Assembly (NCBI GenBank): GCA_905479505.1
Contig: CAJQMS010000110.1
Coordinates: 1 to 16,477 of the forward strand
DNA length: 16,477 nt
DNA from: an uncultured Burkholderiales Genera incertae sedis bacterium
Lineage (GTDB): Bacteria > Pseudomonadota > Gammaproteobacteria > Burkholderiales > Eutrophovitaceae
Direction of reading: 5' to 3'
The first letter of the stretch is position 1; each line of letters begins with the position of its first letter. The notes under the pieces are model-generated. The model was not told the origin of the DNA, searched no databases, and saw only the letters and a list, made by a program, of their open reading frames with translations. The translations under genes were made by a program, and so were the position numbers. Shown here one piece after another: positions 1-6,979 of this stretch.

Positions 1-366
1 CGGAGCTAGCATGGACAGTAACACAGTACCTCCGCTCTCTCCTCCATGCTCACGATGAGGCTTAGCGTCAGCCGGGCTAAGTGCATAATCTCCCTTCCTA
101 CGTAAAACACGCTTTATAGCGCCATCTTCTTGCAGTTCCTCCAGATGCTGTTCGCCATCCAAAACAAAAGTCATCGTTGAGGCGACGTGTCGGTGCCTTC
201 GACAGTGCCCCTTATCAGCAGCATACCGAAGTAGCATATCTAAACGGCCCGCCTCAAGGTCAAAACCCAATAAACTATATTCAAAATCGATCTTAAAGTC
301 ATGATGTGTAGAATCTGTAACACGCCTCCAATCAACTGAATCTAAATTTAAAGAAAATTGATGCAT
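1..366 (-). CDS. Cupin-domain protein (partial, C-terminus beyond left edge)
   Basis: This minus-strand reading frame has no stop from an ATG at 366 down to position 1, giving 122 residues of an incomplete protein. Residues about 53-71 fit cupin motif 1, with the His-x-His pair H58 and H60 and the ending FVLDGE. Residues about 92-107 (GDYALSP through PHREH) fit cupin motif 2, with H104 as the likely metal-ligand His. The usual motif-1 glutamate is replaced by Ser/Thr, as in some ChrR-type and dioxygenase-like cupins. A purine-rich stretch (AAGGGA) sits just before the ATG. The fold is clear, but the substrate is not: it could be a small-molecule dioxygenase or isomerase, or a sensor. The nearest gene on the same strand is 200 bases upstream and ends in its own terminator, so this gene is probably transcribed separately. 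Confidence 0.75.
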   Translation of the reverse strand, partial: MHQFSLNLDSVDWRRVTDSTHHDFKIDFEYSLLGFDLEAGRLDMLLRYAADKGHCRRHRHVASTMTFVLDGEQHLEELQEDGAIKRVLRRKGDYALSPADAKPHREHGGESGGTVLLSMLAP

Positions 367-497
367 ACTTTCCCTTCATAACTTGGTATCTGTTTTCCAT
401 TAAATTTTACCTAGAGGTCGAAATGAAAAATAACAGTAAGTGTTTTTCACTCGCTCGCTATTTAATTAATTAAGTATAGCAAGCCTCCGATTAAGAC

Positions 498-521
498 AAA
501 AGACGCCCTAGGGCGCCTTTT
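498..521 (-). terminator. Rho-independent terminator-like hairpin after the small secreted protein gene
   Basis: A perfect GC-rich palindrome (CGCCCTAGGGCG, 504-515) is flanked by AAAAG at 498-502 and CTTTT at 517-521, with one A/C mismatch between them. The stem is U-rich on either strand, so it could work in both directions. It lies about 45 bases past the stop of the gene at 568-1026, which it most likely terminates. Confidence 0.7.
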
Positions 522-567
522 GAACTCGATGACCATAGCCATCGAATAACATCCAAAACAAAATTTC

Positions 568-1026
568 TTAATTCATTTTGTATGTCAGGCTCTGATTGCA
601 CATTGACTCGCCTCCTGGAGCGCCCTTACATGCCCACGGACCTTGACCAGTGATACCTGCATATTTTCCAGTTCCACCAGTTATGTAATTAGTGCCCTCA
701 TTGGTACCCGCATTACCCTCGAAATTGGTATAAATGTGGTCTCCGTCTGAATCACTCCATGAGCACTTACCATCCATATCACCATTGATATCAAATGCCC
801 CGTAACATCCAGCGACTCCCTCATGCAATAAGCCTGAGCCATCAGAGGAAAAATTAAATCCCTGGCAAACCGCACCACCCACCGCGGTGTCGTCAGCCCC
901 TGGAGTCGTGAAGAAGTCACACCCCCAGCCAGTATGGAACTGTATGACACCTGACTTTGGAATATCGGCGTAAGCCGCACCTGAGATAAACATAATTGAA
1001 GCAATTGCGAATAATACTTTTTTCAT
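568..1026 (-). CDS. Small secreted Cys-rich protein, AOC/DUF3224-like barrel motif
   Basis: This 152-residue protein starts with a classical Sec signal peptide: MKK, a hydrophobic core, and likely cleavage after AAYA at residue 20. The mature part has six cysteines (36, 54, 74, 88, 133, 143), consistent with three disulfides in the periplasm or outside the cell. Residues 79-86 (DINGDMDG) form an acidic, EF-hand/dockerin-like Asp/Asn repeat that may bind calcium, and SDSDGD follows at 91-96. Residues 116-128 (GGTGKYAGITGQG) resemble the glycine-rich turn typical of small secreted allene-oxide-cyclase-like or DUF3224 beta-barrels. AGGAG lies 8-12 bases before the ATG and supports this start. 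The gene is monocistronic, divergent from the DUF423 gene, and followed by a hairpin. The function is unknown; the barrel assignment is inference from one motif and the repeat pattern. Confidence 0.8.
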   Translation of the reverse strand: MKKVLFAIASIMFISGAAYADIPKSGVIQFHTGWGCDFFTTPGADDTAVGGAVCQGFNFSSDGSGLLHEGVAGCYGAFDINGDMDGKCSWSDSDGDHIYTNFEGNAGTNEGTNYITGGTGKYAGITGQGPWACKGAPGGESMCNQSLTYKMN

Positions 1027-1375
1027 GTGTAGTTCTCCTTTGTTATATGAATTAACTCAATTTCACAAAAATTACACTCGTACTTTGTTTCGCTTTTAAC
1101 GCTTTATGTCGTGAATCAATCTAAATTTAAGATCACTCACCATTTCATGATTGCTTATAAATACATAAAACACAATATGTTTCTTAATTTAATTCACGCA
1201 AATGGCATGTCAAAACTAATAGTCACCTCGATAGGGGATATGCTTGCATGGCAATCAAAGGCGCGCATCGAACTTAACGCAATCTGAGAGATCTATAAGT
1301 ATCTTTAAAGGTCGGAGTAAAGATTCTTTAAAAATGAGCAAGAAGTGTAAAAACAAATTAAGTTAGGGGTTTAAT
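1027..1375. other. Divergent intergenic region, AT-rich
   Basis: These 349 bases separate two divergently transcribed genes and must hold both promoters. I see the AGGAG ribosome site of the minus gene near 1030-1040 and an AGGGG site just before 1376. I could not pick a convincing -35/-10 pair, an RNA gene, a hidden coding frame or a clear operator. A near-repeat, ATCTTTAAA and ATTCTTTAAA around 1300-1332, is too short to interpret. Confidence 0.6.
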
Positions 1376-1768
1376 ATGATTCTATGTCTCGGAGCATTAC
1401 TCGGGTTCATTTCAGTTGCGTTTGGGGCGTATGCTGAACACGCTCTCCGTGAAACCATAACGGAGGAACACTTTAGATTTCTGATGACTGCGGTCAGATA
1501 TAATCAAGTGCACGCCGTTGCAGTAATCGCCCTAGGTTTAGTCGAACTCGCTAACGTCCAACCCACAAGATTCGCTTTAGCACGCTGGAGCGGGATGCTG
1601 TTCATATTGGGGACCGTGCTTTTTAGTTTTAGCATTTACGCCTCCGTCACATTCAAATTACCAGCTCTCGTCAATATTACCCCCGTTGGAGGCGTCACAA
1701 TCATGGGGGGGTGGCTCATGCTCGCTCTATTCGGTTACAGGACAATGTCGACCAAACATGTCCATTAA
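1376..1768 (+). CDS. DUF423 family inner-membrane protein (YgdD-like)
   Basis: This 130-residue integral membrane protein matches the DUF423 family in length and layout. It has four hydrophobic segments at about 2-19, 46-60, 72-91 and 104-121. The family signature near the first helix reads GAYAEHAL (17-24), where relatives usually have GAFGAHAL, followed by the conserved VRYNQVHAVAV stretch at 40-50. A second conserved region, ITPVGGVTIMGGW, lies at 101-113. The family has no established biochemical role. AGGGG about 6-10 bases upstream supports the ATG. The next gene starts 11 bases before this one stops, so the two are translationally coupled at the head of a four-gene cluster. Confidence 0.9.
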   Translation: MILCLGALLGFISVAFGAYAEHALRETITEEHFRFLMTAVRYNQVHAVAVIALGLVELANVQPTRFALARWSGMLFILGTVLFSFSIYASVTFKLPALVNITPVGGVTIMGGWLMLALFGYRTMSTKHVH

Positions 1769-2387
1769 AAAGAGGTCTATCGCGTTGTCCTTAGTCGCCA
1801 TAATTTTATTAGGAGGTTTAGCCGCTGGGCCAATTATGAGTAATGTGGAACGACCAACATACGAGGTGTTAGAGAAGCACGCCGCCATTGAAATACGACA
1901 ATACGCACCGAGACTGGTTGCCAACGTTACAACGTCAGGTTCGAGGGAAGAAGCAATAAGCTCCGGATTTAAAATACTCGCTGACTTTATCTTCGGAAAC
2001 AATACACCACCTGGGGATTTAAAAAATTCAGGTGGCAATAGCGATAAAACTCAAATCGCGATGACCGCCCCGGTGGAACAGATTGCTAGTGGAACCAGAT
2101 GGACAACCGGCTTTAACATACCGGCCAAATTTACATTGGAGACGCTACCTAAACCCAACAGCTTAGAGATAAAACTTGTTGAAAAACCCGCACAGAAGTT
2201 TATTAGCATCACGTTTTCCGGTTCAAATACCTCAAAAAATGTGATGCGCCACGAGAGCACACTTAAAGAGTTCATAAGCGAAAACAATATGCGCGTAAAA
2301 GAGTCTGCAGTTTATGCATTTTACAATCCGCCATGGACGCTGCCCCTTTTTAGAAGAAATGAGGTACTGTTCGCCATTAACGAGTAA
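1758..2387 (+). CDS. Membrane-anchored SOUL family haem-binding-like protein
   Basis: I start this protein at the ATG at 1758 (209 residues), because residue 1 then leads straight into a positively charged n-region and a hydrophobic anchor at 8-27. The frame is open further upstream from 1686, but that part lies wholly inside the DUF423 gene. The rest is a full SOUL domain. PTYEVLEKHAAIEIRQY is at 33-49, FKILADFIFGNN at 71-82, the conserved IAMTAPV block at 100-106, and the C-terminal FYNPPWTLP-LFRRNEV block at 188-202. SOUL proteins of animals and plants bind haem or tetrapyrroles; the bacterial members are largely uncharacterised. The anchor suggests the domain faces the periplasm or is lipid-tethered. 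It overlaps the upstream gene by 11 bases and is followed closely by the NIPSNAP gene. Family assignment is firm; haem binding is inferred. Confidence 0.9.
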   Translation: MSIKKRSIALSLVAIILLGGLAAGPIMSNVERPTYEVLEKHAAIEIRQYAPRLVANVTTSGSREEAISSGFKILADFIFGNNTPPGDLKNSGGNSDKTQIAMTAPVEQIASGTRWTTGFNIPAKFTLETLPKPNSLEIKLVEKPAQKFISITFSGSNTSKNVMRHESTLKEFISENNMRVKESAVYAFYNPPWTLPLFRRNEVLFAINE

Positions 2388-2412
2388 AAATGTATAACTG
2401 AAAAGGAGCAGT

Positions 2413-2790
2413 ATGAAACCTTTCTTTGAATTGCGAGTTTACGAAGTCCTCCCAGGAAAAATGAATGAATGGGTGGAGTTCATGGAAAAAACGATTATTC
2501 CTTTTCAGCGAGGTAAAGGAATGGTTATTAAGGCAAGTTTCGTGCTAGATAGCACCGATTCATTTTTAGTGTCCGATGGGGAGCGTTCACTTAGCTCGGT
2601 TAACGATGGGAATACGTTCGTTTGGATCCGAAGGTTCGAGAGCGTTGACCACAAAAAGGATCTCTACAAAGCGGTCTATGAAAGCGAAGAATGGACCACT
2701 ACAATCGCACCAACGGTAGCAAAGTTAATCGACAGGAACACTATTGTGGTCCACAACCTATCCTCGACTCCAGATTCATTACTTAAATAA
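2413..2790 (+). CDS. NIPSNAP family protein
   Basis: This 125-residue protein opens with FELRVYEVLPGKMNEWVEFME (5-25), the standard NIPSNAP/ferredoxin-like dimeric alpha-beta barrel opening. It continues with FVWIRRFESVDHKKDLYKAVYESEEW (69-94), the matching second half. There is no signal peptide, so it should be cytoplasmic. NIPSNAP domains are small dimeric folds of uncertain role. In bacteria they often occur beside metabolic enzymes, and some relatives act as monooxygenases or decarboxylases. A strong AAAGGAG site at 2402-2408 fixes the ATG. It sits 25 bases after the SOUL gene and 25 bases before the coiled-coil gene on the same strand, so co-transcription is likely. No catalytic residue can be named. 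Confidence 0.85.
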   Translation: MKPFFELRVYEVLPGKMNEWVEFMEKTIIPFQRGKGMVIKASFVLDSTDSFLVSDGERSLSSVNDGNTFVWIRRFESVDHKKDLYKAVYESEEWTTTIAPTVAKLIDRNTIVVHNLSSTPDSLLK

Positions 2791-2815
2791 CCAATAATCA
2801 AAAGACATTCCAAGC

Positions 2816-3109
2816 ATGATTAAAAAGATATTTACATCAGTAATTTTTATCACACTTTTTGTCAGCCCACTAACTCAGGGACTAGCGAAAGAAAGAGACC
2901 CTTGGGTCGATTACTTTTTAGACCAAATTGCAGGTATCCGGGTCGAAATATCGAAACTCGAAACAGATGGAGTAGTCGAAAAACTCAGACATGACTTGGC
3001 CCTCGAAGCAAAAGTGGACGAGCTCTCTCAATCAGTAAATGAACTAAGAACTATTGTTCAAGAGCAACAAAAATTGATAAAGGAGCTGCAATCTAAAGCT
3101 AAGCAGTAA
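2816..3109 (+). CDS. Small exported coiled-coil protein, unknown function
   Basis: The first 24 of the 97 residues form a signal peptide (MIKK, hydrophobic core, likely cleavage after GLA). The mature protein is almost entirely helical. From about residue 38 to 95 it has heptad-like spacing of Ile, Leu and Val, rich in Glu, Lys and Gln, which predicts a periplasmic coiled coil (for example VDELSQSVNELRTIV at 67-81). I recognise no family. The ribosome site is weak, so it may depend on translation of the NIPSNAP gene ending 25 bases upstream. Codon use looks like that of its neighbours and the reading frame is well formed. It could be a small adaptor or an Lpp-like structural protein, but there is no lipobox. 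Confidence 0.7.
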   Translation: MIKKIFTSVIFITLFVSPLTQGLAKERDPWVDYFLDQIAGIRVEISKLETDGVVEKLRHDLALEAKVDELSQSVNELRTIVQEQQKLIKELQSKAKQ

Positions 3110-3233
3110 CCAGGGTTGTAGGCTGCCAATCTTAGTCAAGATGCCCTCTCTCCTCGCCGCTGACTACAATGTCTGTTCAATGTCTCGGTAACTTAAAAAT
3201 CTATTTCACTACATGTGCAAGCTCACAAACCAG

Positions 3234-3264
3234 TTGACACGGATGGATGCAAGGTATTTACTAT
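3234..3264 (+). promoter_or_regulatory. Candidate sigma-70 promoter for hpf
   Basis: A perfect TTGACA lies at 3234-3239. Possible -10 elements are TATTTA at 3255-3260 (spacer 15) or TACTAT at 3259-3264 (spacer 19); neither spacing is ideal. If used, it would give hpf an untranslated leader of about 150 bases. Confidence 0.35.
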
Positions 3265-3407
3265 AGATAGGGTCTGAAAAGGGATCCTACTGTAGATAAA
3301 AAGCTAAGTATTGTTGCCCACTCAGTGGCTAACCGCTTCAGATGGTGACGATAATCAAGCGTAATTTATGCAAGGTTTAATTACCGTTATCAGTGAAACC
3401 CCTCAAC

Positions 3408-3414
3408 AAGGAGG
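3408..3414 (+). promoter_or_regulatory. Strong ribosome binding site deciding the hpf start
   Basis: AAGGAGG is a full Shine-Dalgarno match, 7 bases before the ATG at 3422. It favours that start over the in-frame ATG at 3368, which has no such site. Confidence 0.8.
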
Positions 3415-3421
3415 CCTTTCA

Positions 3422-3754
3422 ATGCATTTAAATATCTCAGCTCACCACCTCAATATCACTCCTGGTATCGAATCGCATCTGCGAAATAAATTAAGACCGA
3501 TAAAGCGCCATTTTGACCATCCCATCAAAGTCGGCATCATTCTCTCTGTATCGAAAAACGAACACAAAGCAGAAGCAAAGTTGCACTTATTTGGTAGGGA
3601 TCTGTTCTGCGAATCGACAGGGCTTAACCTCTATAACGCAATAGATGATTTAGCGATAAAAACCGATCGGCAAGTACTCAAACTGAAAGCTCGTGCGACC
3701 CGTTATTCAACTGACTCAATAAGGAAATTACAGATGGCTGTTGGCCCTGTCTGA
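3422..3754 (+). CDS. hpf: Short-form ribosome hibernation promoting factor (HPF/YfiA family)
   Basis: This 110-residue protein of the S30AE/HPF family binds the 30S decoding region in starved or stationary cells and stops translation by stabilising inactive ribosomes. The sequence carries the family hallmarks in order: MHLNISAHHLNITPGIESHLRNKL at the N-terminus, a basic stretch with PIKRHFDHP, KAEAKLHLFGRDLFCES in the middle, and LYNAIDDLAIKTDRQVLKLKAR near the C-terminus. It is a short-form protein without the long-HPF dimerisation domain. The reading frame is open back to 3368, but a perfect AAGGAGG just before 3422 and the start of family homology there favour the internal ATG. In many gammaproteobacteria hpf follows rpoN; here it stands alone, with its own long upstream region. 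The run of bases before the convergent neighbour holds a shared hairpin. Confidence 0.9.
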   Translation: MHLNISAHHLNITPGIESHLRNKLRPIKRHFDHPIKVGIILSVSKNEHKAEAKLHLFGRDLFCESTGLNLYNAIDDLAIKTDRQVLKLKARATRYSTDSIRKLQMAVGPV

Positions 3755-3780
3755 CCTGCCAAGTAAATCTTCATTCAATA

Positions 3781-3815
3781 AGGGTGTCTTAAAAATCTAA
3801 ACTTTGGGACACCCT
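3781..3815. terminator. Bidirectional terminator-like hairpin between convergent genes
   Basis: AGGGTGTC at 3781-3788 pairs perfectly with GACACCCT at 3808-3815 across a 19-base loop. It lies between the hpf stop and the stop codon of the outer-membrane protein gene, touching the latter. The downstream stretch is AT-rich on both sides but lacks a clean U-run, so efficiency is uncertain. Confidence 0.5.
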
Positions 3816-4434
3816 AAAATTTTATAAAAACTCCCCAATTTAATAATGTCAGCTTGTCATCATCGAAGTCATAAACCTCGTACTCTAAACGCGTAGAGAA
3901 AAGGTCCGTAACAGGAATGTCAAAGCCGACGCCCCTAAGCACATCCGTCCCGTCAATCTCTGTTGCAAATATAGTGGCACTACCTGTGCCTACAACTCGA
4001 GATGTATCCCATTGATGAATGCCGACTTTAAGGTAAGGTTGAACCGTTTCAAACGGAGCCGTGAGGATCGCACTTAAACCTAATGAGGTAGGCTCAAGAC
4101 GAGTACTACTCGTAACCCCAGTCGTGTTAGTACTACTTAATGCACCCTGCGTGATTGATGCGCCATTCGGCATGACGAGCACCAACTCACCAAAATCGGC
4201 GTAATGTCCCTCAATGGATAATAATGAGTTAGCTCGATATCCGCCAAAGATTTTATAACCACTCTCTTGGTCATCAAGGGTTGCCCCTCCAGATAAGATG
4301 ATATCCGAGCCGTAATCCGCCTCACTGTGAGAAATAGAAGAGCCAAAATAAAACCCTTGCGAAAACCCCATATGAGGACTCGGCAGAAACAAAAATACCA
4401 AAAGAAATCGAAAATAAGTTCTAAAATTAAGCAT
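3814..4434 (-). CDS. Outer-membrane beta-barrel protein (OmpA-like/opacity type)
   Basis: This 206-residue protein has a signal peptide with probable cleavage after MGFSQ at 26. The mature protein begins GFYFGSSISHSEADYG, a typical first strand of small 8-stranded porin-like barrels. Alternating hydrophobic strands follow: SGYKIFGGYRANSLLSIEGHYADFGE at 58-83, SLGLSAILTAPFETVQPYLKVGIHQWD at about 117-143, and FSTRLEYEVYDFDDDKL near the end. It closes with WGVFIKF, a good outer-membrane insertion signal ending in Phe. No OmpA peptidoglycan-binding domain is present. The role may be structural or adhesive, but nothing shows a ligand. AGGGG about 8 bases before the ATG supports the start. It is convergent with hpf and divergent from the YtoQ gene. 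Confidence 0.85.
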   Translation of the reverse strand: MLNFRTYFRFLLVFLFLPSPHMGFSQGFYFGSSISHSEADYGSDIILSGGATLDDQESGYKIFGGYRANSLLSIEGHYADFGELVLVMPNGASITQGALSSTNTTGVTSSTRLEPTSLGLSAILTAPFETVQPYLKVGIHQWDTSRVVGTGSATIFATEIDGTDVLRGVGFDIPVTDLFSTRLEYEVYDFDDDKLTLLNWGVFIKF

Positions 4435-4569
4435 GCATAACCCCTAACCCGCCTAGCCATTAATTGATAAAAATTTCCCGTAACAGAATAGGGATAGTGA
4501 ATACCTTACACTGATAAAATAAACGATTACTAATATAAACGAATAAGTCACATTAAAGGGATAAAAACT

Positions 4570-5019
4570 ATGCACTTAAAAGTCTACCTGTCAGGTGAGA
4601 TTCACACTGAATGGCGCTCAGCCATCACTACCAGATGCTCGGAAAAACCAATCACATTTTTAAGCCCAGTGACAACCCACGAATCCAGTGATGACTGTGG
4701 CGTGAACATACTAGGCTCAGAGTCTAGCAAATTTTGGCATGATCATAAAAGTGCGAAGGTCAATGCTATTCGAACACGAAAAGGCATCGAGGATGCTGAT
4801 ATTGTTGTCGTGTGTTTTGGCGAAAAATACAAACAATGGAATGCAGCTTTTGACGCTGGCTATGCAGTCGCAAATGGTAAGTCGTTAATTGTACTTCACC
4901 AACCAGAGCATCAACATGCGCTAAAAGAAATTGATGCTGCAGCGTTGGCAGTCGCTGAAACGCCAGAACAAATTGTACAAATACTGACATATGTATTGGA
5001 CGGATCGCTGCCTTCGTAA
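4570..5019 (+). CDS. ytoQ: YtoQ family protein
   Basis: This 149-residue protein matches the YtoQ family closely. It opens HLKVYLSGEIHTEWR (2-16) and has FLSPVTTHESSDDCGVNILG at 30-49. It continues with a KFWHDHKSAKVNAIRTRKGIEDADIVVVCFGEKYKQWNAAFDAGYA core and the closing LDGSLPS. The fold resembles nucleoside 2-deoxyribosyltransferase-like Rossmann proteins (the DADIVVVCFG and AAFDAGYA blocks correspond), but the reaction is not known. No signal peptide or membrane segment is seen, so it is cytoplasmic. An AAAGGGAT site lies about 10 bases before the ATG. It begins a five-gene plus-strand run with short gaps, 35 bases before the aldo/keto reductase. Confidence 0.9.
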   Translation: MHLKVYLSGEIHTEWRSAITTRCSEKPITFLSPVTTHESSDDCGVNILGSESSKFWHDHKSAKVNAIRTRKGIEDADIVVVCFGEKYKQWNAAFDAGYAVANGKSLIVLHQPEHQHALKEIDAAALAVAETPEQIVQILTYVLDGSLPS

Positions 5020-5054
5020 CCACCAAAACATCAACTCACTATCCAGGAGATCTA

Positions 5055-6059
5055 ATGAAAAGTCGACAACTCGGAATACACGGACCAGAGGTGTCTGCTA
5101 TCGGAATTGGCGCCCTATCTTTTTCTAATTTTTACGGCCCAGCAAAAGACGAGGAGTCATGCAACATTCTCTCTTCAGCGTTAGATCTTGGTATAAACCA
5201 TATTGACACGTCAAATGTTTATGGTAACGGCCGTTCGGAATCAGTCATCGGAACGTTCCTCAATCGGCAAGGGAGATTAAAAGACGAACTGTTCACTATC
5301 GCGTCCAAAGTCGGCATCTGTCGTAATAAGGAAACGGGGGAGCGCTACTTCGATAATAGCGAAGCACATATTCGCGATCAACTGGAAAAAACCCTAGTCA
5401 GACTGGGAATCTCGACGCTAGATTTGTACTATATTCACCGTCGTGATGAAACAATTCCTATCGAGGAAGTCGCAGGCACAATGAGTAAAATGGTAGAGGA
5501 GGGAAAGATTAAAGCATTTGGTTTCTCGGAAATAGCACCCTCCTCCCTTAAAGTTGCCAACTCAGTAGCTCACGTAGCAGCCGTACAATCCGAATATTCT
5601 CTCTCGACAAGAAACCCGGAGTTGGGCTTAATACAAACAACCAAGGCCCTGGGGTCAGCCTTTGTGGCCTTTTCACCTGTTGGAAGATCACTATTAACCG
5701 ACGATCCACACTCAGAAGACCGCATCTCTGACATGGATTTCCTGCGTGAGAACCCACGATTCATCCAACCTAATCTAGGCAGAAATATTGATGCGACAAA
5801 TGAATTCAGAAATATCGCACAAGACTTAAATATCAGCGCCTCCGGCCTTGCAATAGCCTGGTTGCTACACCAAGAAAAGAACATTATTCCCATTCCAGGC
5901 ACGCGCTCTGTTAAACACTTAAAACAACTAGCTGAGGGCGCGACAAAAAAGTTGTCCGATGAAGACCTTAGTTTAATTGCTCGAGCACTTCCGGTGGGAT
6001 GGGCACATGGCAACCGATATTCACTGAACCAATCCAAGGCTGTTGAGCAGTATTGCTAG
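5055..6059 (+). CDS. Aldo/keto reductase
   Basis: This NADPH-dependent oxidoreductase of the aldo/keto reductase superfamily has 334 residues, a usual length. The catalytic tetrad is readable: D51 and Y56 in HIDTSNVYG, K85 in IASKVG, and H128 in YIHRRD. The C-terminal nucleotide-binding region contains IPIPGTRSVKHLKQLAEGA at about 277-295. Substrate specificity (aldehydes, sugars, ketosteroids and others) cannot be read from the sequence. An AGGAGAT site precedes the ATG. It follows the YtoQ gene by 35 bases and precedes the sulfurtransferase gene by 21, so it likely belongs to the same transcript. The overall pattern is closest to the AKR group that includes general aldehyde and perakine-type reductases. 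Confidence 0.9.
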   Translation: MKSRQLGIHGPEVSAIGIGALSFSNFYGPAKDEESCNILSSALDLGINHIDTSNVYGNGRSESVIGTFLNRQGRLKDELFTIASKVGICRNKETGERYFDNSEAHIRDQLEKTLVRLGISTLDLYYIHRRDETIPIEEVAGTMSKMVEEGKIKAFGFSEIAPSSLKVANSVAHVAAVQSEYSLSTRNPELGLIQTTKALGSAFVAFSPVGRSLLTDDPHSEDRISDMDFLRENPRFIQPNLGRNIDATNEFRNIAQDLNISASGLAIAWLLHQEKNIIPIPGTRSVKHLKQLAEGATKKLSDEDLSLIARALPVGWAHGNRYSLNQSKAVEQYC

Positions 6060-6080
6060 ACTTAGCGAGGGGGACACAAT

Positions 6081-6935
6081 ATGCCAACTGAATATCCAGG
6101 ACCTTTAGTTTCACAGCAATGGCTATATGACCATCTCAATGACGATAATATTTGTATTGTGGATGCGACCGTTCATCTACCAGATACAGGCCGTAATGCG
6201 AAGAAAGAATTCACGGAACAGCACATACCTAACGCGATTTTTTTTGACTTAAGCGATATCGCTGATCCGAATAATCCGCTTCCACGAAAAGTCCCCGATA
6301 GGAATCTCTTTAGCGAGAAAGTTGGACAACTCGGCATTGACAACAGCACCCATGTCATTGCCTATGACACGCCTGGCTTGTATAGCGCGGCACGTGTTTG
6401 GTGGTTGTTTAGGCTATACGGCTACGATAACGTCTCCATCCTCGATGGAGGGCTGCACCGATGGAAACAATGTCGAAATCCGACTACCGACAAGAGAGTA
6501 AGTCGTGAGCCAAGTGATTTTAGAATTAACGAGACCCGAGATTTACTGTCAAAAAAAGAGGAGGTTCTCGCATGCTCAACAAAAGGAGAAACAATTCTTG
6601 ATGCCCGAACCCTCGGTCGTTTTTCAGGCAAAGAAGCCGATCGCTACCCAGGAACACGACCTGGACATATCCCTGGAAGCGCTAATCTATATTGGGCTAA
6701 CCTACTGAACAGCGAAACGCGTGAACTATTATCAAAAGCAGATCTGGAAGAGACATTCAAATTGTCAGGTATAGACGTCGATCAACCAATCGTTCTCACG
6801 TGTGGATCAGGGCTCACTGCCTGCATTCTCGGTTTCGCTTTAGATCGCATTGGAAAATCCAAATGGAAGATCTATGATGGATCATGGGATGAATGGGGTC
6901 GCGATCAAGACTTACCCATTGAAATTGATAATTAA
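6081..6935 (+). CDS. sseA: 3-mercaptopyruvate/thiosulfate sulfurtransferase (tandem rhodanese)
   Basis: This 284-residue cytoplasmic enzyme with two rhodanese domains moves sulfur from 3-mercaptopyruvate or thiosulfate to a thiol acceptor. The inactive N-terminal domain includes VDATVHLPDTGRNAKKEF (27-44), HIPNAIFFD and YDNVSILDGGLHRW. The active domain has ILDARTLGRFSGKEADRYPGTRPGHIPGSAN (172-202). Its catalytic loop is CGSGLTACILGFAL with C241; the CGSGxTA loop type is that of mercaptopyruvate sulfurtransferases rather than plain rhodaneses. AGGGGG precedes the ATG. It sits in the YtoQ/AKR run. A sulfur-handling enzyme so near the sox genes, though on the other strand, may be meaningful or chance. 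Confidence 0.9.
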   Translation: MPTEYPGPLVSQQWLYDHLNDDNICIVDATVHLPDTGRNAKKEFTEQHIPNAIFFDLSDIADPNNPLPRKVPDRNLFSEKVGQLGIDNSTHVIAYDTPGLYSAARVWWLFRLYGYDNVSILDGGLHRWKQCRNPTTDKRVSREPSDFRINETRDLLSKKEEVLACSTKGETILDARTLGRFSGKEADRYPGTRPGHIPGSANLYWANLLNSETRELLSKADLEETFKLSGIDVDQPIVLTCGSGLTACILGFALDRIGKSKWKIYDGSWDEWGRDQDLPIEIDN

Positions 6936-6979
6936 TTACATTTGATGAACCAATAAGAACCACTCACTGGATACTCACA

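Larger units (their letters stand above)
3110..3421. other. Intergenic region upstream of hpf
   Basis: About 310 bases lie between the coiled-coil gene and the chosen hpf start. Near the left side is a 6-base inverted repeat, TTGTAG at 3116-3121 and CTACAA at 3164-3169, with a long loop; it has no U-tract and I do not call it a terminator. A consensus -35 hexamer begins at 3234. The remainder shows no coding frame or RNA gene that I recognise. Confidence 0.5.

Noticed and set aside
681..1004. Open reading frame of 107 codons on the minus strand
   Set aside because: It is another frame of the gene at 568-1026, which has a clear signal peptide and ribosome site; this frame has none.
1686..1757. 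N-terminal extension of the SOUL protein frame
   Set aside because: It lies inside the DUF423 gene, and the signal-anchor begins only at 1758.
3116..3169. TTGTAG / CTACAA inverted repeat after the coiled-coil gene
   Set aside because: Six base pairs with a loop of over 40 bases and no U-tract are not enough for a terminator.
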